Assembly: GCA_963675435.1 (NCBI GenBank)
Contig: OY776216.1
Location: 4,526,001 to 4,590,000 of the forward strand
Direction of reading: 5' to 3'
From: Saccharicrinis sp963675435
GTDB lineage: Bacteria > Bacteroidota > Bacteroidia > Bacteroidales > Marinilabiliaceae
Length of the DNA stretch: 64,000 nt
This document shows, piece by piece, positions 9,822-19,505 of this stretch; position 1 is the first letter of the stretch, and every line of letters starts with the position of its first letter. The notes below the pieces were generated by a model, which worked only from the letters and a program-made list of their open reading frames with translations, was not told the DNA's origin and ran no database searches. A program made the position numbers and the translations under genes.

Positions 9822-10136
9822 TTTACTTAGAATTTAGACATAGCAATGGCTGTTGAACTTATTTGAGAACAAGCCAATAATTTGTTTTCTTATATGTTTG
9901 AGATGATCTCTATTTTTGAATTATTCCCAAAATGAAACCTTTTTAGGACTTATCGAATCTTATTCCTTAATATTTAAAATCAAGCACCTAACTTTATAAA
10001 TCAATAGGTGAACAGTGCATAAATTATTTCTATAACGACAAAATAAAGATAAAGGAGAGAAATTAACCAGTGCATTGTTACTATAACGTACCACATGCAC
10101 TAGTTGAGTAATATTATTAATTGAAATGATTACTAA
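9822..10136. other. intergenic region between cysJ and cysK
   Basis: These 315 bases contain no convincing gene. They should hold the cysJ promoter, but I found no good match to the Bacteroidota consensus. Confidence 0.3.
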
Positions 10137-11054
10137 TTAAATTTCAAAACTACTTAAATATCTTTCTCCTGTATCCGGTAATAAAACCACAATTCTTTTT
10201 CCTTTATTCTCAGAACGTTTAGCTACTTCTATAGCAGCCCACAATGCAGCTCCGGAAGAATATCCACATAAAAGTCCCTCAACAAGAGCAGCCTCATGAC
10301 TTGTATGTATAGCATCTTCATTTTTAACAGGAATTACCTCATCTATGATTGATGTATTTAAATTTGTTGGAATAAATCCAGCTCCAATTCCCTGAATTTT
10401 GTGAGGACCAGGTTTTCCTCCTGCAATAACAGGACTATCTGAAGGTTCGACAGCTATAATTTTCACATCAGGATTTTTCTCTTTCAACACACCACCTACT
10501 CCAGATAAAGTACCTCCAGTACCAACTCCTGCTATAAAAATATCTACTTCACCATCCGTATCTCTCCAAATCTCTTCAGCTGTGGTCTTTTTATGAATTG
10601 CAGGGTTTGCCGGATTATCAAACTGTTGTGGAATAAATGAATTTTCATTTTCAGAAGCAATTTCCTGTGCTTTTTCAATTGCGCCTTTCATTCCCTGAGA
10701 TGCAGGTGTAAGAACTAACTCTGCTCCAAACTTCACAAGAAGCTTTCTTCTTTCAATACTCATACTTTCAGGCATTGTAAGAATTAATCGATAGCCCTTC
10801 ACAGCAGATACGAATGCTAATCCTACACCTGTATTTCCACTTGTTGGTTCTACAATAATTGAATCCTTATTTAATTTTCCCTGACGCTCTGCTTCTTCAA
10901 TCATAGCAAATGCAATACGATCTTTAACTGAACTTGCTGGATTAAAAAATTCTAATTTAGCTACAATTTGAGCTTCACCTTTGTTTAATTTGTTAATTTG
11001 AACCAATGGAGTATTTCCTATTAATTCTGTTACATCTTTTGCAATCTTGGTCAT
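10137..11054 (-). CDS. cysK: O-acetylserine sulfhydrylase (cysteine synthase A)
   Basis: CysK joins sulfide to O-acetylserine to form cysteine with PLP. The 305-residue protein shows NPASSVKDR near residue 40, which holds the PLP lysine. PTSGNTGVGLA is the substrate loop, and GVGTGGTLSGVG is the phosphate-binding loop. It is the next step after the sulfite reductase encoded downstream. A good promoter lies just upstream (11094-11125, minus strand), so it is probably transcribed on its own or together with the cysJI genes. Confidence 0.95.
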   Translation of the reverse strand: MTKIAKDVTELIGNTPLVQINKLNKGEAQIVAKLEFFNPASSVKDRIAFAMIEEAERQGKLNKDSIIVEPTSGNTGVGLAFVSAVKGYRLILTMPESMSIERRKLLVKFGAELVLTPASQGMKGAIEKAQEIASENENSFIPQQFDNPANPAIHKKTTAEEIWRDTDGEVDIFIAGVGTGGTLSGVGGVLKEKNPDVKIIAVEPSDSPVIAGGKPGPHKIQGIGAGFIPTNLNTSIIDEVIPVKNEDAIHTSHEAALVEGLLCGYSSGAALWAAIEVAKRSENKGKRIVVLLPDTGERYLSSFEI

Positions 11055-11093
11055 GATTATATGTATTTAAATATTCGCTTTATTATTATAACA

Positions 11094-11125
11094 CAAACAT
11101 ACACGTTGAGTTTAAGAACTCCAAG
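11094..11125 (-). promoter_or_regulatory. promoter of cysK
   Basis: The minus strand has a CTTG at the -33 position and, 20 bases on, TATGTTTG, a full match to the Bacteroidota -7 box (TAnnTTTG). The predicted start lies about 30 bases before the cysK ATG. Confidence 0.6.
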
Positions 11126-11445
11126 ACACCTACAGTGTATTACCCTACTATTATAGTATGTTTTTGACATTCTATAGACTCCCAACAACACCGTATAATG
11201 CTTATTTTCAAATTATTAAACCCAAATATAACTGTTTTAACTATATTCCTACTTATTAAGTATGCTTTAAGCACACACAATCAATAGAAACTTTTAAAAG
11301 TATTTATTCGTGTCATATCTAAAGAACAAATCATAATTTAATCAATGATTTAAATTACGAAACAAATAGCAAGACCGGCAAAATAAAGCTAGTTTTTTCT
11401 TAAATAATGAGTAAAATTGCACGGAATATATAGATATTACTCATT

Positions 11446-12564
11446 ATGGAAGGATCATCAAGTCTATTAATTGTATTTGTATTTGCAGTGATTGTTGGCA
11501 CTATTGTTTTAAGAAAATTATTTAAAAACAGTATTTTTCTAAGAATTGGTGTTATATGGATTACCAATGTTTTTATAACTGTTGTAAATAGCCGAATTCG
11601 CTATAACAATCCTGAAGCCTATCCTTTCTGGGCCGCTTTATTAGCTGGATTATCCATTACCTCCATTTTATTATATAGTGTTTCTGTGTGGGTAAGAAAA
11701 CCACTTTCTCAACTCGTTGATAACATCACAGATTTAAGTAGGGGTGATTTAAACATCATTAATAAGAAAGAATTTAACAGAAAATACATTGGAGAACTCA
11801 ATACGTTAAATAAAAGTATTATTAATTTATCGAACATCTTTAAAACTTCACTAACCAAAATAAACGACTCCGCAAAAGAAGTAAACACACTTGGCTTTGA
11901 ATCAAATAATATGTCCCAGTCCCTATCGAAAGGAACAGGAGAACAAGCTAGTGCTTTAGAAGAAATTTCTGCTTCAATGGAAGAAATAAATGCCAACATT
12001 AATTCCTCAAATGAAAATGCTTCTAAAACTTATCAGGTTACTTCTGATACAAATGAGAAATTACAAATAAGCGTAGAAAGTGCCAGGGAATTAAAAAATG
12101 CCATTGCATTAATTGCCGAAAAAATAAAGATTATTGACACTATTGCTATAGAAACAAATTTATTAGCACTTAACGCTGCCATCGAAGCAAAACAGGCAGG
12201 TGAGGCAGGATCTGGATTTTCTGTTGTGGCAGGAGAAGTTAAAAAACTTGCTGAAACCAGCAAAAAAGCTGCTGATGAAATAAAAGAAATAACAGTAAAC
12301 GGTTTAAATCTTTCAGAGCAAGTTAGTTTACAATTGGAAGAAACAATTCCTTCAATGGAAAACACTATGAATTTAATGGAAGAGATTAGTGTTGCCAGTA
12401 AAGAGCTAAAATCAGGTTCTGATCAGGTTACTGCAGCAATTAACAGCATCAATGTAATTACTCAAAACAACGCAAAGATGTCTGAGGAAATGAGTGCAAA
12501 CTCTGATAATTTATCGAATCAGTCGGATCAACTCGTTAAAAACGTTGAATTCTTTAAAATCTAG
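11446..12564 (+). CDS. methyl-accepting chemotaxis-type signalling protein
   Basis: The 372-residue protein begins with two or three membrane segments (about residues 5-85), then a HAMP-like stretch (RKPLSQLVDNITDLSRGDL). A long coiled coil ends in the MCP signalling hairpin, with NLLALNAAIEAKQAGEAG near residue 240 and VVAGEVKKLAETS following. There is no clear periplasmic sensor domain, so it probably senses within the membrane or through partners. No other chemotaxis genes are nearby. Its partner pathway (flagella, gliding or other) cannot be told from the window. Confidence 0.85.
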   Translation: MEGSSSLLIVFVFAVIVGTIVLRKLFKNSIFLRIGVIWITNVFITVVNSRIRYNNPEAYPFWAALLAGLSITSILLYSVSVWVRKPLSQLVDNITDLSRGDLNIINKKEFNRKYIGELNTLNKSIINLSNIFKTSLTKINDSAKEVNTLGFESNNMSQSLSKGTGEQASALEEISASMEEINANINSSNENASKTYQVTSDTNEKLQISVESARELKNAIALIAEKIKIIDTIAIETNLLALNAAIEAKQAGEAGSGFSVVAGEVKKLAETSKKAADEIKEITVNGLNLSEQVSLQLEETIPSMENTMNLMEEISVASKELKSGSDQVTAAINSINVITQNNAKMSEEMSANSDNLSNQSDQLVKNVEFFKI

Positions 12565-12628
12565 TTTTGCATCTCAAATTCTAAGATAACTATTTCAATT
12601 TCCAAACTTCTGGTATTTGAGACAAGCA

Positions 12629-13057
12629 TTATATGTAATACATCAAGCTTTCGTTCATATCACGAAATTCTTTTTGAATATCAGCTAAAGTTTTACGACT
12701 TAAGGCTTCTGCCATATCATTTATAACCTGATTTACTAAAGAATACACTGCTTTCTGATTATTTGAATCACTTTCTTTTATTGGCAATTCTTTTTTATAA
12801 CCACCTTCTAATGATTCATATACCATTAATAATGAAATTTCTTTAGGTTGAACTCGTAGGCGATAACCACCTCCTGCTCCTTTTTTCACCTCCAACATTC
12901 CACTTTTCTTCAAGGTGACCGCTATTGCCTCAAGAAACTTCATTGGGATATTATGACGCAATGAGATCTGGTAAATCCCCATATATCTTTCCTCACTCAA
13001 CTCCGCAAGCGATAATAAAAACCTTAATCCGTATTCTGTTTTTTTCGATAACTTCAT
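12629..13057 (-). CDS. Rrf2-family transcriptional regulator without iron-sulfur cysteines
   Basis: The 142-residue protein has the Rrf2 winged helix (KKTEYGLRFLLSLAEL at the start, KFLEAIAVTLKKSGMLEVKKGAGGGYRL in the wing). It contains no cysteine at all, so it cannot bind the Fe-S cluster of IscR or NsrR. Known cluster-free members include CymR, the cysteine-metabolism repressor of Firmicutes, which works with CysK. Its position between cysK and a MetY-type gene makes a sulfur-regulator role plausible, but this is inference. Confidence 0.85.
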   Translation of the reverse strand: MKLSKKTEYGLRFLLSLAELSEERYMGIYQISLRHNIPMKFLEAIAVTLKKSGMLEVKKGAGGGYRLRVQPKEISLLMVYESLEGGYKKELPIKESDSNNQKAVYSLVNQVINDMAEALSRKTLADIQKEFRDMNESLMYYI

Positions 13058-13223
13058 CAGTCTCCTTTTTTACCAGATGTTAACTCCAATAATTCTACTC
13101 TTACACTACAACTATAACAAACTCAATAATTTTAAAGATCGTTATATACTTGTTTCCATTTATTTTATTTAATAAACCATACAAACGATATATAATATAA
13201 CTATTAACAGAAGATTAGGTTCA

Positions 13224-14405
13224 CTAAAAGGCTTCGCCCAATGTAAAAAACACACCACTATCTCCTCTATTCGTCATTCCATAATCAATTCTAAAACTCA
13301 ACTTCTCATTTTCCAAAACACGCAACCTCAATCCTGCACCTCCCATTACATGAACCTTAGTGAACATATCTGAATCAAATTGTTCAAATACATTTCCTAT
13401 GCCGGTAAAAACTTCGCACCCAAAACGCCACCATAACTTAGATCTGAAAGCAGCCTGAATATATGCACTATGATTATCCAGATATTTATAAGGTCTGGAT
13501 ATCCCTCTAAACAAGCGCTTACCACCTATTTCTGACAAGCGATAAAAAGGCACATCTCCTGAAGTTGATTTTATTACACTTTGAAATGCCAATACCCTTT
13601 CCTTAGCTCCTAAAGCAAGATAAGTTCTAATATCCAGTTTAAATGTTGAAAAATCATAATCTCCTATTGAAGGCAAATACTTTAAGTAAGATGTTTCTAA
13701 AAACATTCCTTTCACCGGATAAACCACACTATTTCTGCTATCATAAGTAACAGAGGGACCAACGCCCGTTACCCATGCCTTTTGATAACCAAGAACTTCT
13801 TCATTAAAAACATCCCCCTCTGTATTTTTCACCTTATAAGAACCAAAGTCATAATTCAAGCCAACAAACCACTTTTGATTTACAATTTTCATGATCCTTC
13901 CAGTAAACTCCAACTTATTTTCTTCAATTTCAGAATAAGTATCCTTATTACTCGTATTGCCTATTTCATAAAACTGATCAGGCATATACTGAATCATCCA
14001 CTTGGTTTTTAAATACCAATTATTCTTTGTATAAAACTTTGATGACGTATAAAATTCATACATTCCAGAAGTAGAGAACTCACATGAAACTGAAATATTT
14101 GAGGGTCGAAAATATCCGTTACCCTCTTCCTTTCCTCCCAAATAAAACCTCCACGATGGCAACAAACCCAAACTTAAACCAGTCCTGTTTTCGTAACCTA
14201 CTACTGGTAAAAAGAAAAAAGTAGAATTCTCCTTTTCTATAGTTATTAAATCCATTCCCCATTCTGTAAGTGAGGTAATCCCATTTACCAATGAAGACGA
14301 ACTTGTTGGAGTAGTTGAGTTATATTTTCTTGCCGAATCTGTTTGAGCGTGTATATTAAAAACACTCAACAATATTATACATAATAAAAGAAGGCTCCGA
14401 TTCAT
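13224..14405 (-). CDS. BamA/Omp85-like outer-membrane beta-barrel protein without POTRA domains
   Basis: The protein has 393 residues. A signal peptide ends near NIHAQ, and the rest is built of amphipathic strands ending in an aromatic residue (LGEAF), as expected for an outer-membrane barrel. The strand pair GGKRLFRGISRPYKY resembles the conserved Omp85 lid-lock motif. Only about 80 residues precede the barrel, too few for a POTRA array, so it is not the main assembly protein. It lies 2 bp after the MetY-type gene and is probably cotranscribed. The cargo is unknown. Confidence 0.75.
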   Translation of the reverse strand: MNRSLLLLCIILLSVFNIHAQTDSARKYNSTTPTSSSSLVNGITSLTEWGMDLITIEKENSTFFFLPVVGYENRTGLSLGLLPSWRFYLGGKEEGNGYFRPSNISVSCEFSTSGMYEFYTSSKFYTKNNWYLKTKWMIQYMPDQFYEIGNTSNKDTYSEIEENKLEFTGRIMKIVNQKWFVGLNYDFGSYKVKNTEGDVFNEEVLGYQKAWVTGVGPSVTYDSRNSVVYPVKGMFLETSYLKYLPSIGDYDFSTFKLDIRTYLALGAKERVLAFQSVIKSTSGDVPFYRLSEIGGKRLFRGISRPYKYLDNHSAYIQAAFRSKLWWRFGCEVFTGIGNVFEQFDSDMFTKVHVMGGAGLRLRVLENEKLSFRIDYGMTNRGDSGVFFTLGEAF

Positions 14406-14407
14406 AT

Positions 14408-15649
14408 TTAAATTGATTCAAGAGCTTGATTAAAATCCTGGATTAAATCTTCAACATCTTCAATACCTACAGAAATACGCATCATTGTATCCCTAATGCC
14501 CATATCTTTCTTTTCTTCAGTATCAAACTCACAGTAAATTGTCGATTCCGGATGAATAATTAATGTTTTATTATCATTTAAATTAGTTGCTCTTCTTACT
14601 AGTTTTAGCTGGTTAAAAAATGAAAAGCATTTTTCTTTCGATTCCAGATCTATAGTCATTACAGCTCCTGGTTTGCCAGAAAATTGCTTTTGATTCAATG
14701 CATAATAAGCATTATCTTTTAATCCGGGATAAGTAACTTCCTTCACCTTGGGATGCTTTCCAAAAAACTCACCTAAAACTAAACAATTAGATACACAACG
14801 ATCTACTCGTAGTGCAAGAATATCTAATCCCATATTTAAATAATGTGCAGTATGTGCAGTCATACATCCACCCAAATGACGGAATATTTCTTTTCTGATT
14901 CTAATAGCCAATGCATTTGATCCAAATTTATCGAACCATGTTTTAAGTGCAGGAACTTTAGACCAATCAAAAAGCCCATTGTCAATTACTACACCTCCAA
15001 CAGCAGCAGCTCCCCCTGACATAAATTTAGTAGCAGACATCACTTCAACATCAACTCCAAACTTCGAGGATTCAAAAACATAAGGAGGAGTTATTGTTGA
15101 ATCAGCAACTACAACCACATCTCTTTCATGAGCCAATTGACTAATATGAGCAATATCTAAAATCTCCAATTGAGGATTAGTAATGGTTTCAAAAAACAAC
15201 ACTCTTGTTTTCTCATCTATATTATTACATACCTGATCTAAATTACTCATATCAACAAACCGAACCTCAATACCCCATGCTGGCAAAGTTTCCTTTAGCA
15301 ATGCATACGTATGTCCAAACAAGTGATTTGACGAAACAATATTCCCTCCCTTTTCGACTAATGCTAATAATGTATTAGAAATTGCTGCCATACCTGAAGA
15401 AAGAGCAATAGCTGCATGGGCACTTGTTAAATTCAATAACTTTTGCTCAAAATAAGCCACTGTTGGATTTGTTGTTCTACTATATGCATGAGCAAAAACC
15501 TTACCTTCAAAAGAATCCCTAATATCCTCTGCAGTATCAAATTCAAAAGCAACACCATCATAAACAGGCATATGCAATGCATTGTAAGCATCTTTTTCTG
15601 GTAGTGCCGTATGTAACGATTTAGTTGTAAATCCCTTTTTTATTGTCAT
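14408..15649 (-). CDS. Cys/Met-metabolism PLP enzyme, probably O-acetylhomoserine sulfhydrylase (MetY type)
   Basis: This 413-residue enzyme of the trans-sulfuration family carries the PLP lysine in VMSATKFMSGG near residue 213. It also has YSRTTNPTVAYFEQKLL near residue 60 and LSSGMAAISNTL near residue 85. MetY makes homocysteine directly from sulfide and O-acetylhomoserine, which would fit the sulfite-reductase genes nearby. Cystathionine gamma-synthase and methionine gamma-lyase belong to the same family and cannot be excluded from sequence alone. Confidence 0.8.
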   Translation of the reverse strand: MTIKKGFTTKSLHTALPEKDAYNALHMPVYDGVAFEFDTAEDIRDSFEGKVFAHAYSRTTNPTVAYFEQKLLNLTSAHAAIALSSGMAAISNTLLALVEKGGNIVSSNHLFGHTYALLKETLPAWGIEVRFVDMSNLDQVCNNIDEKTRVLFFETITNPQLEILDIAHISQLAHERDVVVVADSTITPPYVFESSKFGVDVEVMSATKFMSGGAAAVGGVVIDNGLFDWSKVPALKTWFDKFGSNALAIRIRKEIFRHLGGCMTAHTAHYLNMGLDILALRVDRCVSNCLVLGEFFGKHPKVKEVTYPGLKDNAYYALNQKQFSGKPGAVMTIDLESKEKCFSFFNQLKLVRRATNLNDNKTLIIHPESTIYCEFDTEEKKDMGIRDTMMRISVGIEDVEDLIQDFNQALESI

Positions 15650-16101
15650 TATTATTAAATTCTTAAATCAGTATTTTAGTAAAACCAAACTATTATTACA
15701 TGGTTCAACAATCATTAGTTTATGCCAAAAGTAATAAATTACCTAAAAGTCTAATTGCCAATTTTAATATAATCCTACCAACCTCAATCATCTATACTTG
15801 TAAATTATTAACCACAATTCACATTAAAAGGTTACAGCTCAAGGTTTAATTTTTCATAAAAAGAAATTCTTTAATAAAATTCCACTAACACATTACTACT
15901 ACTATATTGATATGTTTTATGGGATAAACAAAAAAATGAGACATTATAAAACTTTTATGTAGTATATACGTTAACATCACAGCAACAAGAGCAAATTAAA
16001 CAACGTATCACGAACGATACCAATGATTTAGCACATAAATAACTCGACCTATTTAATACTTAGGATGTTTTTATATATTTGCCGACTGAAAAAAATTAAG
16101 C
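15650..16101. other. divergent intergenic region with a -7 box before the pRiA4b-like gene
   Basis: These 452 AT-rich bases hold no gene that I can support. TATATTTG at 16074-16081 fully matches the -7 consensus on the plus strand, 20 bases before the ATG at 16102, although the -33 element is weak. Confidence 0.45.
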
Positions 16102-16653
16102 ATGACGATTAAATTAAGATTGATTTCGGGAGAAGACGAGGATTTTATTAGAGATATTGAAGTTGGAGGTGAAGCTACATTTTTCGACTTGCACAATTTC
16201 ATTCAAGACTTACTAAATTTCAACGAAGGTCAAATGGCCTCATTTTTCATTACAGATGAAGAGTGGCAAAAACAAGAAGAAATTACATTAATGGATATGG
16301 CCATGGATGAAACACCGAATTCATTTATTATGGCTGACACAAAAATAGGCCAGTTTGTAAAAGATACGAAACAGCGCTTATTATATGTTTTTGATTTCTT
16401 CAATGAAAGAAACCTTTTTATGGAGTGTTTCGAAATTTCAGAAAACGAATGTAAAGAAATTAAGTGCTTGTATGCTGCTGGTAATGCACCTGAACAACTT
16501 GATTTAAGTGATTTATTAGATGAAGGTAGCCCTGAAAACAATAGTAACGAAAAGTCGCTAGATTTTGATGAAGAGGATTACTACAACTATCCGGACACAG
16601 ATTTTGATAATGATCCTATGATTTCATTTACTGACGACCTTGAAAACTTATAA
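16102..16653 (+). CDS. pRiA4b ORF3-like (IS1096 TnpR-like) acidic protein
   Basis: The 183-residue protein begins with a beta-rich domain (LRLISGEDEDFIRDIEV, then ATFFDLHNFIQDLL, then FFITDEEWQKQEEITL). This resembles the family named after plasmid pRiA4b ORF-3 and the IS1096 passenger protein. The last 50 residues are strongly acidic. Such proteins are common in Bacteroidota chromosomes, often next to miaA, as here (24 bp upstream of it). The function is unknown, and no transposon features surround it. Confidence 0.7.
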   Translation: MTIKLRLISGEDEDFIRDIEVGGEATFFDLHNFIQDLLNFNEGQMASFFITDEEWQKQEEITLMDMAMDETPNSFIMADTKIGQFVKDTKQRLLYVFDFFNERNLFMECFEISENECKEIKCLYAAGNAPEQLDLSDLLDEGSPENNSNEKSLDFDEEDYYNYPDTDFDNDPMISFTDDLENL

Positions 16654-16677
16654 GTAAATCTCAATTCAATAGTTTTA

Positions 16678-17592
16678 ATGCAAAAATTTTTAATTGTAGT
16701 AGTTGGACCTACTGGAATTGGCAAAACCAAAACAAGTATAGAAATTGCCAAACATTATAATACAGAAATTATTTCGGCTGATTCAAGACAGATTTTCAAG
16801 GAATTAAAAATAGGAACTGCAACTCCAACAGAGGATGAACTTAAAGAAGCCAGGCATCATAATATAGGTTCACAATCGATACACGACTATTATAGTGCCT
16901 GGGAATTTGAACAGGATGCATTAAAACTAACCGAAGAACTATTCAAAAATCATGACCAACTGGTTTTAACCGGTGGATCAATGATGTACATTGATGCTAT
17001 TTGTAAAGGCATTGATGAACTACCCACCATAGACCAACAACTGAGAGACGATTTAAAAAAGCAACACGATACAGAAGGTATTGAATCTATTCGCAGATTG
17101 CTAAAGCAATTAGATCCTGTATTCTACGAGCAAGTGGATTTAATGAATCACAAAAGAGTAATACATGCGGTTGAAATTTGCCTTATGACAGGCAAACCCT
17201 ATAGTTCACTCAGAACCAACACCATTAAAAAACGTCCCTTTCATATCATAAAAGTTGGATTGGAGTTAGCCCGTGAAGAGGTTTATAACAGAATTAATTT
17301 ACGTGTGGATCAAATGATAGAAATGGGGTTATTAGAAGAGGCCAGACAGTTTTATCCCTATAAAGAATTGAACTCTCTAAACACAGTTGGCTACAAAGAA
17401 ATTTTTGCTCATTTTGATGGAGAATACGATTTAGACAAAGCTATTGAATTAATTAAGAGAAACACAAGACGTTACGCTAAAAAGCAATTAACCTGGTTTA
17501 AAAAAGATACAGAAACAAAATGGTTTAAACCTACCGAATTCATTAATATTATTTCACATATTGATGGTTTAATACTAAATTGCAATTCCTAA
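16678..17592 (+). CDS. miaA: tRNA dimethylallyltransferase
   Basis: MiaA adds a dimethylallyl group to N6 of A37 in tRNAs that read codons starting with U. The 304 residues include the P-loop GPTGIGKTKTS at residue 9, ISADSRQIFKELKIGTA near residue 35, and LTGGSMMYIDA near residue 100. RNTRRYAKKQLTWFKKD near the C-terminus is the tRNA-binding end. It probably shares a transcript with the acidic protein upstream and ends at a GC-rich stem. Confidence 0.95.
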   Translation: MQKFLIVVVGPTGIGKTKTSIEIAKHYNTEIISADSRQIFKELKIGTATPTEDELKEARHHNIGSQSIHDYYSAWEFEQDALKLTEELFKNHDQLVLTGGSMMYIDAICKGIDELPTIDQQLRDDLKKQHDTEGIESIRRLLKQLDPVFYEQVDLMNHKRVIHAVEICLMTGKPYSSLRTNTIKKRPFHIIKVGLELAREEVYNRINLRVDQMIEMGLLEEARQFYPYKELNSLNTVGYKEIFAHFDGEYDLDKAIELIKRNTRRYAKKQLTWFKKDTETKWFKPTEFINIISHIDGLILNCNS

Positions 17593-17605
17593 CTAAAGAT
17601 TTTTT

Positions 17606-17675
17606 CACCGGGCATATTTTTTTTATTAATCAATCTCTCGGTTTACTTTTTTTTTGCCCGGTGTTTATTTTATCG
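17606..17675 (+). terminator. probable terminator after miaA
   Basis: The arms CACCGGGCA (17606-17614) and TGCCCGGTG (17655-17663) are perfect complements. The loop is unusually long (40 bases) and T-rich, and a T-rich tail follows. Confidence 0.55.
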
Positions 17676-17680
17676 TTTTC

Positions 17681-18403
17681 TTAAATAGAAGCCTCAACAA
17701 CAGTGTGGAATGAATCCTTATTCCATTCATCCCTATTAAAAGAACTGTAAAACTCTATTTTAGAAAAATGCCTGCTTAATATCTGCTGAAGCTGATCTTT
17801 AACAATCGGAAATAATTTTACCTGCTGATTTCTGTATCCTCCATCTTTTTTTGATATCAGATTTGTTGCAAATACTATTGAATTTGAAGAAATTTCATTA
17901 TATAATCGTTCAAATATATAATGATCACTTTCAATAGTAGGAAGCGCATCAATGTTACTCGATAAAATACGATCATAATTTACAACCTGTAGCAATAACT
18001 TACCTTCACGCTTAAGTAAATTCCTGGAAGAAGACACAAAGTGTTCTAATTCTTCTAGTCCGGATAAATGAACCAGTGTATTCCCCAGGCAATATATTAA
18101 ATTAAAAACTTCATTTGGATACAATTCTCCAATTCGAGATAAATCACCCTTTTTAAATTGAACATTGATAGCCTGAGGACATTTTTCCTTTGCCCTATCT
18201 ATCATATCCGCATCTAAATCAAAAGCTTTTACCGCAGCACCTCTTCTGCCCAAAGCAATTGCCAAACTACCGGTTCCACACCCTGCATCTAACATTGTTT
18301 TTCCAGCCAATGCTTTATACATACCTTCAATAAACGAAAGCTGCTTAGGATTTAACGGAAATATTTCATCGTAAGCTTTAACTATTTCCTGATAAAATGA
18401 CAT
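17681..18403 (-). CDS. class I SAM-dependent methyltransferase
   Basis: Motif I is visible as LDAGCGTGSLAIALG, with the acidic end of strand 2 as FDLDADM and motif IV-like YCLGNTLVHL. The substrate is unknown. I start at the ATG at 18401-18403 (MSFYQEIVKAYDEIF, 240 residues), because the alternative start 14 codons upstream adds an unrelated stretch that reads into the spacer. It sits 67 bp after the glycosyltransferase gene on the same strand and may share its transcript. Confidence 0.8.
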   Translation of the reverse strand: MSFYQEIVKAYDEIFPLNPKQLSFIEGMYKALAGKTMLDAGCGTGSLAIALGRRGAAVKAFDLDADMIDRAKEKCPQAINVQFKKGDLSRIGELYPNEVFNLIYCLGNTLVHLSGLEELEHFVSSSRNLLKREGKLLLQVVNYDRILSSNIDALPTIESDHYIFERLYNEISSNSIVFATNLISKKDGGYRNQQVKLFPIVKDQLQQILSRHFSKIEFYSSFNRDEWNKDSFHTVVEASI

Positions 18404-18470
18404 AAAATCTACACTTTTATTAATCAAAATACAATAAGTAAACAACTCATAATAATTTTTGCTCTACTTA

Positions 18471-19421
18471 TTATTTTAAAACTTTCTCAATATGATATCT
18501 ATTTCGTTCCGGACTATTTCGAGATACTAGTTCAGCAAGGAAGCCTGCTACAAACAATTGTGTACCAATAATCATACAAGCCAAAGCGATATAAAAGTAC
18601 GGACTTGAGGTAACTAAAGGTTGCTGGATTTGATGATATACATAATATAGTTTTTTGACGCCTAAATACAACGAGGAGAAAAAACCAACCATAAACATTA
18701 AGGTTCCTAATCCTCCGAAAAGATGCATGGGGCGTTTTCCAAACTTTGAAATAAAAGTAACAGACAATAAATCCAAAAAGCCTTTTAAAAAGCGTTCAAT
18801 ACCAAATTTCGATACTCCGTATTGACGTTCCCTGTGAATAACAACCTTCTCTCCTATTTTTCCAAATCCATTTCGTTTAGCCAAAATAGGAATATATCTG
18901 TGCATTTCTCCATACACTTCTATACTCTTCACCACCTCTTTTCTGTAAGCTTTTAATCCGCAATTAAAGTCATGAAGTTTAATACCGGAAACCCATCGTG
19001 CAGTTCTATTAAATAGTTTACTTGGTATAGTTTTGCCTAAAGGATCATGTCGTTTCTTTTTCCATCCACTAATTAAATCATAACCATCTTCCTTAATCAT
19101 TCTGTATAATTCAGGAAGTTCATCCGGGTTATCCTGAAGATCTGCATCCATGGTAATCACAACATCTCCTCTTACAGCTTCAAATCCACTATATAAAGCA
19201 GCAGATTTACCATAATTTCTACGAAACTTAATTCCTCTTACTTCTTTGTATTCTGCAGCAAGTTCTTCTACAACATTCCATGATGAATCGGTACTCCCAT
19301 CATCTACAAATAAAAGTTCATAAGTAATCTCTCTTTCTTTAAGAACTCTATCAACCCAATCAAACAACTCTTTTAACGACTCTTCTTCATTAAAAAGGGG
19401 TACAACTACAGATAAATCCAT
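18471..19421 (-). CDS. family 2 glycosyltransferase, polyprenyl-phosphate type (GtrB/DPM1-like)
   Basis: The 316-residue protein has a GT2 catalytic domain, with VVPLFNEEESLKEL at the start, DADLQDNPDELPELY near residue 95, and the acceptor loop DFNCGLKAY. Two membrane segments at the C-terminus (about residues 230-300) complete the GtrB type. Such enzymes load a sugar onto undecaprenyl phosphate at the inner membrane for use outside the cell. The sugar and final glycan are not evident. Confidence 0.9.
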   Translation of the reverse strand: MDLSVVVPLFNEEESLKELFDWVDRVLKEREITYELLFVDDGSTDSSWNVVEELAAEYKEVRGIKFRRNYGKSAALYSGFEAVRGDVVITMDADLQDNPDELPELYRMIKEDGYDLISGWKKKRHDPLGKTIPSKLFNRTARWVSGIKLHDFNCGLKAYRKEVVKSIEVYGEMHRYIPILAKRNGFGKIGEKVVIHRERQYGVSKFGIERFLKGFLDLLSVTFISKFGKRPMHLFGGLGTLMFMVGFFSSLYLGVKKLYYVYHQIQQPLVTSSPYFYIALACMIIGTQLFVAGFLAELVSRNSPERNRYHIEKVLK

Positions 19422-19505
19422 ATTATCTAAACTATTTTAAAATAATAAGGTTAGACTATCCATATATAATCTAACCTTGTATAATTCTTTACACTTGTTT
19501 ATTAT

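Noticed and set aside
12571..12622. Inverted repeat TCTCAAAT/ATTTGAGA between the chemotaxis gene and the Rrf2 gene as a terminator
   Set aside because: The arms are only 8 bp, the loop is 35 bases long and there is no T tract.
16102..16653. The pRiA4b/IS1096-like gene as part of a transposon
   Set aside because: No transposase or inverted ends lie nearby, and the gene sits in a common chromosomal context before miaA.
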